A stretch of 5,027 nt of DNA. Origin: Propionibacteriaceae bacterium. Lineage in GTDB: Bacteria > Actinomycetota > Actinomycetes > Propionibacteriales > Propionibacteriaceae. The translations under genes and the position numbers were made by a program. Location: NCBI GenBank assembly GCA_027346035.1, contig DAIESZ010000255.1, forward strand, positions 1-5,027, in the 5' to 3' direction. Within the stretch, counting starts at the first letter, position 1. Every line of letters starts with the position of its first letter. Below are positions 1 to 4,944 of the stretch, piece by piece. The notes beneath the pieces are model-generated. The model ran no database searches and was not told the origin of the DNA. It worked only from the letters and a program-made list of their open reading frames with translations.

Positions 1-1014
1 CCGAGCGTCGGCGACGCACCGCCCCCCCGCCGCCGGGGCCGCAAGGGCCGCCGGGTGGTGCTCATCGTGGGCCTGCTCATCGTGGCCTGGATCGCCTTCA
101 CCGTCTGGGTGCCGTTCAGCGCCTGGGGCAAGGTCGAGCGCGTCGACAACAATCCTGCGGGTGACCGTCCGCCGGACACGCCGGGCCACACCTATCTCCT
201 GGTCGGTTCGGACAGCCGCGAGGGCTTGACCAAGGCGCAGAAGAAGCTGCTCAAGACCGGCAACGCCGCCGGAAAGCGCACCGACACGATCATGCTCGTC
301 CACGTCCCCGACAGCGGCGGCAAGCCGGCGATCATCTCGATCCCCCGTGACTCCTACGTGCCGATCCCGGGCAAGGGCAGCAGCAAGATCAACGCCGCCT
401 TCGCCTGGGGCGGCGCGAAGCTGCTCACCGAGACGGTTGAGCAGGCCACGGGCCTGCGGATGGATGGCTACGTCGAGATCGGGTTCGGCGGCTTCAACTC
501 GATCGTCGACAGCCTCGGCGGGGTCGACATCTGCGTGCCGCGCAACATGAAGGACCCCAAGGCGGGCATCGACCTCAAGAAGGGCTGTCAGCTCCTCAAC
601 GGCCCCCAGGCCCTCGGCTACGTCCGGTCGCGATACGGGGACCCGTTGGGTGACCTCGGCCGGGCCAACCGTCAGCGCCAGTTCCTCGGTGCGCTGATGA
701 AGAAGGCCGCAACTCCGGCGACGGTCCTCGTGCCCTGGCGGTTCAAGAGCTTCGCTGATGCCTCGGCAGGCGGCCTCGTCGTCGGCGCGCAGACCGGGCT
801 CATGGATGCCATCCGTGTCCTGCAGGCCATGCGAGCCGTGAGCAATGGCGACGGCCTGTCCCTCACCGTGCCGGTCGCGTCCACCAACTACCCGACCACC
901 AACGCCGGCGTCGCGGTCAAGTGGGACACGGCGCGGGCCAAGGCGCTGTTCAAGGCACTCAAGAACGACGAGCCCCTGACGGCACCCCCGCCCGGCACCA
1001 CGACGGAGAAGTGA
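1..1014 (+). CDS. LCP (LytR-CpsA-Psr) family cell-wall glycopolymer ligase, 5' end missing
   Basis: LCP proteins are membrane-anchored phosphotransferases that move polyprenyl-pyrophosphate-linked glycopolymers (teichoic acid, arabinogalactan, capsule) onto peptidoglycan outside the membrane. The frame is open to the left edge and begins in a Pro/Arg-rich cytoplasmic tail, so the true start is probably outside the window. A GTG at 55 would leave almost nothing before the membrane segment. Numbering from that GTG, one transmembrane helix spans about residues 2-21 and the LCP domain about 45-220. Visible motifs are GSDSR (51-55), RTDTIM (75-80), IPRD (96-99), KINAA (111-115), YVRSR (189-193) and DLGR..RQRQF (200-210). 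These supply the Arg and Asp residues that bind the pyrophosphate and metal in this family. Cys160 and Cys178 may form a disulfide. The C-terminus is a short Pro/Thr-rich tail. The family call is secure; the polymer transferred cannot be read from the sequence. The gene lies 21 bp upstream of the TIGR03089 gene, on the same strand. Confidence 0.95.
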   Translation, partial: PSVGDAPPPRRRGRKGRRVVLIVGLLIVAWIAFTVWVPFSAWGKVERVDNNPAGDRPPDTPGHTYLLVGSDSREGLTKAQKKLLKTGNAAGKRTDTIMLVHVPDSGGKPAIISIPRDSYVPIPGKGSSKINAAFAWGGAKLLTETVEQATGLRMDGYVEIGFGGFNSIVDSLGGVDICVPRNMKDPKAGIDLKKGCQLLNGPQALGYVRSRYGDPLGDLGRANRQRQFLGALMKKAATPATVLVPWRFKSFADASAGGLVVGAQTGLMDAIRVLQAMRAVSNGDGLSLTVPVASTNYPTTNAGVAVKWDTARAKALFKALKNDEPLTAPPPGTTTEK

Positions 1015-1022
1015 GCGCCGCG

Positions 1023-1028
1023 TAGGCT
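1023..1028 (+). promoter_or_regulatory. Candidate -10 box (TAGGCT) for a leaderless transcript
   Basis: TAGGCT fits the actinobacterial TANNNT -10 consensus and ends exactly 7 bases before the GTG at 1036. Transcription would therefore start at or next to the start codon. No Shine-Dalgarno sequence precedes the GTG, which agrees with a leaderless mRNA. I see no convincing -35 box. The gene may also be transcribed by read-through from the LCP gene. Confidence 0.5.
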
Positions 1029-1035
1029 GCTTCCC

Positions 1036-1752
1036 GTGCCCCTGCCTGCTGACGTCCTGCACGACATCACGTCCGCCGACCCTGGCCGACCCCGGATCAC
1101 CTGGTACGACGACGAGCCGGGCCCGACCCAGGGTGAGCGGATCGAGCTGTCGGGCAAGGTCCTGACCAACTGGGTGAGCAAGGCGGCGAACCTCCTCCAG
1201 GACGACGCAGCCGCCGGGCCGGGCACGACCGTCGGGCTCGACCTGCCGACCCACTGGCGCGCGGTCTACTGGGCGCTCGCCGCCTGGAGTGTCGGCGCCG
1301 AGGTCGTCATCGGGTCGGCCGCCGCGAACGCCGACGTGCTGGTCACTTCGGACCCCGGCCGTGCCGCGGCGCATGGAGGTGACACGGTCCTCGTCACGCT
1401 CGCGGCGCTGGCCCGCAGCCACCCCGAGGCGTCGTCCGCCGCAGGTGCGGTCGACGAGGCTCGGGAGCTGTCGACGCACGGCGACCGTTTCTCTCCGCTG
1501 GCCGACCCCGAGTCCGGCGACGTCGCACTCTCCGTCGACGGGCACGACACGGCCTACGCCGATCTCGTCATGCCCCGGGGGGACTGGGGAGGCGCGCCTC
1601 GCATCGCCACCGCGTCGCCGCTCGGGGTGGCGCTCTCGGAGTGCCTGAGCGCGTGGGCGGCCGACGGCTCGGTCGTCCTCCTCCGCGGACCCCGTTCCGA
1701 CGTGACCGACCGGCTCGCTGCCGAGGGCGTGACCGTCGACCTGCGCTCCTGA
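1036..1752 (+). CDS. TIGR03089 family protein, short AMP-ligase-like, function unknown
   Basis: This 238-residue protein resembles the actinobacterial TIGR03089 family, whose members look like a shortened N-terminal part of AMP-forming acyl-CoA synthetases (ANL superfamily). Seen here: an opening ITWYDD segment (about 21-26); a block around residues 66-95 (TVGLDLPTHWRAVYWALAAW, then a GAEVVI segment) like the ANL N-terminal subdomain; and a C-terminal part with an alternating small/hydrophobic pattern ending near VVLLRGPRSD. The Ser/Thr/Gly-rich ATP loop and the C-terminal lid domain of true ANL enzymes are not visible, so catalysis by adenylation is doubtful. GTG 1036 is chosen because a -10 box sits 7 bases upstream and the conserved region begins soon after it. 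From memory, M. tuberculosis Rv3267 (LCP) and Rv3268 form a similar pair, which would suggest a link to envelope assembly; that is inference. There is no signal peptide, so it is probably cytoplasmic. Confidence 0.85.
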   Translation: MPLPADVLHDITSADPGRPRITWYDDEPGPTQGERIELSGKVLTNWVSKAANLLQDDAAAGPGTTVGLDLPTHWRAVYWALAAWSVGAEVVIGSAAANADVLVTSDPGRAAAHGGDTVLVTLAALARSHPEASSAAGAVDEARELSTHGDRFSPLADPESGDVALSVDGHDTAYADLVMPRGDWGGAPRIATASPLGVALSECLSAWAADGSVVLLRGPRSDVTDRLAAEGVTVDLRS

Positions 1753-1753
1753 G

Positions 1754-3835
1754 CTACGCCGAGAGCACGTCGAAGAGCGACCAGGTGCGCGACGCGACGA
1801 CTCCGGTGCTCGCGAGGCCGGCCCGTCCCTGGGCCGTGCGCACCGCCTCCCGCGTCGCGAGGTCATAGACCCCCGTGGGCTCGACACCGAGGAGTCGCTG
1901 GATTTGGAGGACCGACTCCCCCGCATCACCCATCCGCAGCACGGTGGAACGCTGGCCGACGAAGGGGTAGTCGCGGGCCTCGAGCAGGTCCCACACCTCC
2001 GGGGTGATGACGCCGGTCTGCGGGAGGGCGTTGGACCGCTGAAGCGCGAGGACCTGGTCGCGGGTGACCGGTCCGAACACGCCGTCCACGGCGAGACCGC
2101 CGAGTCCGCGCTGGACCACGCGCACAGCGGCGCCGCGTGCCCCGAGGGCGAGGACGGTGTCCTTGTGCGCCGTGTAGTCGGTCGTCGTCGAGACGGTGGC
2201 GATCGCCGGGCTGGGTCGGGAGTTCGTCGAGATCAGCTCTGCCGTCATCACCTTCACCTCTCCACTGGTCGGCAGCAGCGTCGTGCGGGCGTCCCCCGCG
2301 GTTGACGCGGTCGTGACCGTCGACCAGCCGCGGGTGTAGAGCAGCTGCTGCGTGCGGGAGTCGGCGACGCCGGTCTGGGCCAGGCCGACGAACTTCTGGT
2401 ATGCGGTCACCCTCGCCTTGGTCAGGGGGCCGTACCAGCCGGTGACCGGAAGGTCGCCCAGCTTGGCCTGCAGGGTCTTCACCGCGTCCGAGGTCACCCC
2501 GTAGGACAGCGTGGGGTAGGTGGCCGCCACCCAGCCCCGGGTGTAGAGCAGCTGCTGCGTCTTCGAGTCCGCGACACCGGTCTGGGGCAGGCCGACGAAC
2601 TTCTGGTAGGCGGTCACCCTGCCCTTGGTCAGGGGGCCGTACCAGCCGGTGACCGGAAGGCCACCCAGCTTGGACTGGAGGTTCATCACGGCGGGAGACG
2701 TCATCCCGTAGGACAGCGTGGGGTATGCCGTGGGGCTGGGTGCGGGTGCGATGGGCGTGGATGACGGTGCCGCGGTGCCGCCCCAGCCGCGCACCCACAG
2801 GCGGTCCTGGGTCACGGGGTCGGCAACACCGGTCTGCGGCAGTCCGACGAACTTCTGGTACTCGATGACTCGTGCCTTCGTCAACGAGCCGAAGTACCCC
2901 GTCTTCGGCACGCTGCCGAGCTTGGACTGGAGCGTGGTCACCGCACCGGAGGTCATCCCCATGGAGAGCGTCGGATAGGCGGCGGTGATGGTGCGCCAGC
3001 CGCGGTTGGCCAGGATCTCCTGCGTCTTGAGGTCGGCCACGCCCGTCTGCGACAGCCCGACGAACCGCTGGTACTCGATGACCCGGGCCTTCGTCAGGTC
3101 GCCGAAGTACCCCGTGGTGGGCAGGTTCCCCAGTTTCACCTGGAGCTGCCGGACGGCCTCCGACTGCATGCCGTAGCTCAACACGGCCGGGGCGGATGGG
3201 ACGGTCACCGTCGAGGTCGACCCGGCGGCCGGCGGCAGCGTGGTGAGGTAGCTCGTGGTCGCGACGCCGGTCCACCACGACGTCCGTTTGGCCGCGCCGT
3301 CGTAGGTGAAGCTGAAGTGGATGTGGTCGGTGTGGGGGCTGGAGCCGGTGTAGTCGGCCCAGCCGCGCGCTGTGTCGTAGGCGCGCCACATCTTCCGGTT
3401 GTGGATGATGTACATGATCCCGAAGCGACGCGCCATCGCTCCCGCCCGGCCTTGGCTGTCGGGCGCGGTCAGCCAGGTGAGGACCGACTGGGCCACGGCC
3501 TCTTGGTCGGGGTTGCTCACGTTGAGCATCCAGTCCCAGGCGCGGCCGTCGTAGTGCTCGGACGTGTCGGTGCCGCAGGTGCGTCCGATGAGGTCGGTCG
3601 AGCCCATGTGGTAGTACCCGACCATGAGCTGAGCGAAGGCCAGGGTGCCCGGCCGCGGGCGAGGGTCGCAGATCGTCTGGCCCTGGTAGGGCACCGCGAC
3701 GTCGAGCGCGGCAGGCAGGCTCTTCGACGGTGGCGGGGGAGGTGCGTAGGCCCAGGCTACGTGGATTCCGGAGAGGGGAAGGGACAGGGCCGGAACGGCC
3801 AAGGCCATACCGATCTGACGGCGCCGACGGGACAT
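1754..3835 (-). CDS. Secreted peptidoglycan-binding protein with M15-like N-terminal peptidase domain
   Basis: This 693-residue exported protein is a probable cell-wall hydrolase. The N-terminus has an Arg cluster (residues 3-6), a hydrophobic stretch and an AWA/AYA site near 27-31, which together make a signal peptide. A Pro-rich linker (32-36) follows. The N-terminal domain (about 45-195) carries SEHYDGRAWDW at 92-102, matching the M15 peptidase pattern HxxGxAxD, and DHIH at 170-173. Predicted zinc ligands are His94, Asp101 and His173, with Asp170 as the possible catalytic base, arranged as in the L-Ala-D-Glu endopeptidase Ply500. Cys56 and Cys87 could form a disulfide. Six PG_binding_1-like modules follow, at about 216-280, 287-351, 371-435, 440-504, 559-621 and 630-690. 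A Pro/Ser linker (352-370) separates modules 2 and 3, and a Ser/Thr-rich linker (505-556) separates 4 and 5. ATG 3835 has a GAGG four bases upstream and a promoter-like sequence. Secretion and wall binding are well supported; peptidase activity is inferred from motifs only. Confidence 0.9.
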   Translation of the reverse strand: MSRRRRQIGMALAVPALSLPLSGIHVAWAYAPPPPPSKSLPAALDVAVPYQGQTICDPRPRPGTLAFAQLMVGYYHMGSTDLIGRTCGTDTSEHYDGRAWDWMLNVSNPDQEAVAQSVLTWLTAPDSQGRAGAMARRFGIMYIIHNRKMWRAYDTARGWADYTGSSPHTDHIHFSFTYDGAAKRTSWWTGVATTSYLTTLPPAAGSTSTVTVPSAPAVLSYGMQSEAVRQLQVKLGNLPTTGYFGDLTKARVIEYQRFVGLSQTGVADLKTQEILANRGWRTITAAYPTLSMGMTSGAVTTLQSKLGSVPKTGYFGSLTKARVIEYQKFVGLPQTGVADPVTQDRLWVRGWGGTAAPSSTPIAPAPSPTAYPTLSYGMTSPAVMNLQSKLGGLPVTGWYGPLTKGRVTAYQKFVGLPQTGVADSKTQQLLYTRGWVAATYPTLSYGVTSDAVKTLQAKLGDLPVTGWYGPLTKARVTAYQKFVGLAQTGVADSRTQQLLYTRGWSTVTTASTAGDARTTLLPTSGEVKVMTAELISTNSRPSPAIATVSTTTDYTAHKDTVLALGARGAAVRVVQRGLGGLAVDGVFGPVTRDQVLALQRSNALPQTGVITPEVWDLLEARDYPFVGQRSTVLRMGDAGESVLQIQRLLGVEPTGVYDLATREAVRTAQGRAGLASTGVVASRTWSLFDVLSA
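1766..2161 (-). repeat. Two divergent C-terminal peptidoglycan-binding modules (5-6)
   Basis: Module 5 (2161-1973) has VLALGARGAAVRVVQRGLG, DGVFGPVTRDQV and LPQTGVITPEVWDLL, close to the general PG_binding_1 pattern. Module 6 (1948-1766) has LRMGDAGESVLQIQRLLG, TGVYDLATREAV and LASTGVVASRTWSLF. Neither shares the YQKFVGL signature of modules 1-4, so they are older or separately acquired copies. A Ser/Thr-rich linker of about 50 residues separates them from module 4. Confidence 0.8.
2324..2725 (-). repeat. Near-identical direct DNA repeat (modules 3 and 4, period 207 bp)
   Basis: The DNA of modules 3 and 4 can be aligned without gaps at an offset of 207 bp. By eye I count about 22 differences over about 187 aligned bases. 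The longest perfect match is 38 bp, at 2416-2453 and 2623-2660. Synonymous positions are conserved as well as amino acids, which points to recent duplication or gene conversion. A 207-bp in-frame step would let recombination add or remove one whole module. Confidence 0.85.
2324..3190 (-). repeat. Four tandem peptidoglycan-binding modules (1-4)
   Basis: Modules 1-4 occupy 3190-2996, 2977-2783, 2725-2531 and 2518-2324. Each is about 65 residues long. They share the frame LS.GM.S.AV..LQ.KLG..P.TG, (Y/F)G.LTK.RV..YQ(K/R)FVGL.QTGVAD and ..RGW. Modules 1 and 2 share GYFG and ARVIEYQ, whereas modules 3 and 4 share GWYGPLTK and RVTAYQKFVGL. That pattern suggests pairwise duplications. A 19-residue Pro/Ser/Ala linker separates the two pairs. 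This domain type usually binds peptidoglycan, and several copies would raise avidity for the wall. Confidence 0.9.
3296..3568 (-). other. M15-like zinc peptidase motif region of the wall hydrolase
   Basis: Residues 90-180 hold the putative active site. His94 (codon 3554-3556) and Asp101 (3533-3535) lie in HxxGxAxD. Asp170 and His173 (3326-3328 and 3317-3319) lie in a DxxH arrangement followed by alternating hydrophobic residues (FSF). The two blocks are about 70 residues apart, a little longer than in compact M15 enzymes. His168 and His171 are extra histidines nearby. The intervening segment (FGIMYIIHNRKMWRAYD) is hydrophobic and looks like a core strand and helix. The motif match is seen directly; the fold and the activity are inferred. 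Confidence 0.6.
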
Positions 3836-3868
3836 GGTGCCTCGCTTTCTAAGGTCTCACCAGCACCA

Positions 3869-3897
3869 TTTATGCACTTCAGTCACACAACCAACAA
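3869..3897 (-). promoter_or_regulatory. Candidate promoter of the wall hydrolase gene
   Basis: On the minus strand, TTGTTG (3897-3892) and CATAAA (3874-3869) are separated by exactly 17 bp. They match the -35 and -10 consensus at 3/6 and 4/6 positions. The implied transcription start near 3862 gives a leader of roughly 26 bases that contains the GAGG at 3843-3840, four bases before ATG 3835. A TGTAAT box further upstream (3917-3912 region) could serve as an alternative -10, but it has no good -35. Confidence 0.45.
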
Positions 3898-3909
3898 GCG
3901 GTTCGAGTG

Positions 3910-3927
3910 AATTACAGGACTGTCATT
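3910..3927. promoter_or_regulatory. AT-rich imperfect dyad, candidate operator
   Basis: AATTACAG-GA-CTGTCATT is an 18-bp inverted repeat in which 7 of 8 arm positions pair (mismatch T3913/C3924). It lies just upstream of the hydrolase gene's -35 candidate and about 200 bp before scoA. Its low GC content stands out against the region, and its size suits a dimeric repressor or activator. No specific regulator family is recognised. Confidence 0.35.
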
Positions 3928-4007
3928 AGGTCGACGCGCGTCCGCGGGCACGTCCGGCTCGCCTTCGGGCAGCGGCTCGGCCGCCCGCGTTTCGGCCGGC
4001 TGTCGGG

Positions 4008-4030
4008 GGTCCCAGGAGGCCGCTGGGACC
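4008..4030. repeat. Perfect 8-bp stem-loop in the intergenic region
   Basis: GGTCCCAG (4008-4015) and CTGGGACC (4023-4030) are exact reverse complements around a 7-base loop. No T-run follows on either strand, so it does not look like a classical intrinsic terminator, and no gene ends here on either strand. It could be a protein-binding site, an RNA structure in an upstream-initiated leader, or chance in GC-rich DNA. Confidence 0.6.
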
Positions 4031-4096
4031 GGGCGGCGCGGCATACGTGGCGCGACGCCACACGCCCCGCGGCGATGTGGGCTCACCCCACTGCCT

Positions 4097-4111
4097 GCAC
4101 CCTGGGGGTGC
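4097..4111. repeat. 6-bp inverted repeat abutting the scoA -10 box
   Basis: GCACCC (4097-4102) and GGGTGC (4106-4111) are a perfect inverted repeat with a 3-base centre. It ends four bases before the TAGAGT -10 box, so it occupies the promoter spacer. A bound protein there would be expected to affect scoA transcription. The placement is suggestive, but short GC-rich palindromes are common in such DNA. Confidence 0.35.
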
Positions 4112-4115
4112 GGGA

Positions 4116-4121
4116 TAGAGT
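4116..4121 (+). promoter_or_regulatory. Candidate -10 box (TAGAGT) for leaderless scoA mRNA
   Basis: TAGAGT fits TANNNT and ends exactly 7 bases before ATG 4129, the same spacing as the box at 1023-1028. Transcription would start at or beside the A of the ATG. There is no Shine-Dalgarno sequence ahead of this ATG, consistent with leaderless translation. This supports 4129 over any start further upstream. No clear -35 is seen. Confidence 0.6.
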
Positions 4122-4128
4122 CCCGAGC

Positions 4129-4941
4129 ATGGACAAAGTCGTCTCATCTGCCAGCGAGGCCATTGAGGGCATCCGCGACGGGATGTCGCTTGCCGTGGGT
4201 GGTTTCGGACTGTGTGGCATCCCGAGTGTCTTGATCGCCGCGATCCACGACGCGGGGCTGACCGACCTGGAGGCCGTGTCGAACAACTGCGGCGTCGATG
4301 AGTGGGGCCTCGGGATCCTGCTCAAGGACAAGCGGATCCGCCGGATGATCTCCTCGTATGTGGGCGAGAACAAGGAGTTCGAGCGCCAGTACCTCTCCGG
4401 TGAGCTCGAGGTCGAGCTGACCCCGCAGGGCACGCTCGCCGAGCGGCTGCGGGCGGGCGGGTCCGGGATCGCCGCCTTCTTCACGATGACCGGGGTGGGC
4501 ACGCAGATCGCCGAGGGTGGGCTGCCGTGGCGGTATGCCGCGGACGGGTCGATCGCGGTCGCGTCCCCGCCCAAGCAGGTCCAGGAGTTCGAGTGGATGG
4601 GCGAGCAGGAGACGTTCGTGCTCGAGCGGGCCATCTCCACGGACTTCGCGCTGGTCCGGGCGGCCAAGGGCGACCGGCACGGCAACCTCGTGTTCAACAT
4701 GTCGGCGCGCAACTTCAACCCGCTGTGCGCGATGGCCGGGAAGGTGACCATCGCCGAGGTGGAGCAGCTCGTCGAGCCCGGCGAGCTCAATCCCGACGAG
4801 GTGCACCTGCCGGGCATCTACGTCCAGCGGGTGCTGCCGCTGACGCCCGAGCAGGCGGCCGACAAGCGGATCGAGCGGCACACCGTGCGCCCGCGCCCGC
4901 AGACCCACCCCGACGTGACCGAGCAGAGCCAGGAGGCCTGA
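4129..4941 (+). CDS. scoA: 3-oxoacid CoA-transferase, alpha subunit (succinyl-CoA:acetoacetate type)
   Basis: This is the alpha subunit of a class I CoA-transferase, which with the beta subunit moves CoA between succinyl-CoA and acetoacetate or a similar 3-oxoacid in the cytoplasm. The 270-residue product has the family landmarks in order: GGFGLCGIP (24-32), SNNCG (51-55), SSYVGENKEF (75-84), LTPQGTLAERLRAGG (97-111), EGGLPWRY (129-136), ASPPK (145-149), TDFALVRAAKGDRHGN (171-186), ARNFNP (193-198), AKVTIAEVE-like GKVTIAEVE (204-212) and HLPGIYVQRV (226-235). Length is slightly above that usual for bacterial alpha subunits because of a polar tail (about 252-270). The ATG at 4129 is chosen because the conserved N-terminus MDKVV begins there and a -10 box precedes it. 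It is followed after three bases by the beta subunit. The exact 3-oxoacid (acetoacetate or 3-oxoadipate, PcaI type) is not fixed by sequence; overall likeness to actinobacterial ScoA favours acetoacetate. Confidence 0.93.
   Translation: MDKVVSSASEAIEGIRDGMSLAVGGFGLCGIPSVLIAAIHDAGLTDLEAVSNNCGVDEWGLGILLKDKRIRRMISSYVGENKEFERQYLSGELEVELTPQGTLAERLRAGGSGIAAFFTMTGVGTQIAEGGLPWRYAADGSIAVASPPKQVQEFEWMGEQETFVLERAISTDFALVRAAKGDRHGNLVFNMSARNFNPLCAMAGKVTIAEVEQLVEPGELNPDEVHLPGIYVQRVLPLTPEQAADKRIERHTVRPRPQTHPDVTEQSQEA
4931..4936 (+). promoter_or_regulatory. Shine-Dalgarno AGGAGG for scoB
   Basis: A full AGGAGG lies inside the last codons of scoA, 8 bases before ATG 4945. It favours that start over the in-frame ATG at 4951 (14 bases away). 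It contrasts with the missing site in front of scoA, as expected for a downstream gene of an operon with a leaderless first gene. Confidence 0.85.
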
Positions 4942-4944
4942 GCC

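Larger units (their letters stand above)
3836..4128. other. Divergent intergenic region between the wall hydrolase and scoA
   Basis: This 293-bp stretch has no supportable gene. The end nearest the hydrolase (3841-3930) is clearly more AT-rich than its surroundings and holds that gene's promoter and a dyad. The remainder is very GC-rich and contains several inverted repeats: a 5-bp stem at 3972-3984 (GCGGC/GCCGC), the 8-bp stem at 4008-4030, and a 6-bp stem at 4097-4111. The scoA reading frame stays open leftward to 3907, but the translated segment is Arg-rich and unlike any CoA-transferase N-terminus. Confidence 0.8.

Noticed and set aside
1904..2305. Plus-strand open frame opposite the C-terminal modules
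   Set aside because: It is antisense to well-supported domains 4-6, with no ribosome site and no recognisable domain.
2324..3190. Tandem repeats considered as a CRISPR-like or mobile array
   Set aside because: The period of about 207-210 bp is in frame and encodes peptidoglycan-binding domains; there are no short repeats with unique spacers, no transposase and no terminal inverted repeats.
1926..3389. Long open frame (487 residues) on the minus strand
   Set aside because: It lies wholly inside the hydrolase gene in another frame, is His/Arg/Pro-rich with no domain pattern, and is a GC-driven shadow of the repeat modules.
3872..3890. CRP/GlxR-type site near the hydrolase promoter
   Set aside because: One half-site (TGTGA on the minus strand, 3887-3883) is perfect, but the partner half is TGCAT instead of TCACA, so the site is too weak to call.
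3907..4128. In-frame upstream extension of scoA beginning at ATG 3907
   Set aside because: The extra 74 residues are Arg-rich and unlike any CoA-transferase, the segment spans several inverted repeats, and a -10 box plus the conserved N-terminus MDKVV place the start at 4129.
3836..4128. c-di-AMP (ydaO-type) riboswitch ahead of the wall hydrolase gene
   Set aside because: Such riboswitches often precede actinobacterial wall hydrolases, and a GACAGCC segment occurs on the minus strand, but the conserved GCTAACC and flanking blocks are missing and the likely promoter lies downstream of it.
4144..4908. Minus-strand open frames opposite scoA (254 and 244 residues)
   Set aside because: They are antisense to a clearly conserved CoA-transferase gene and have low-complexity composition; they are shadows caused by high GC.
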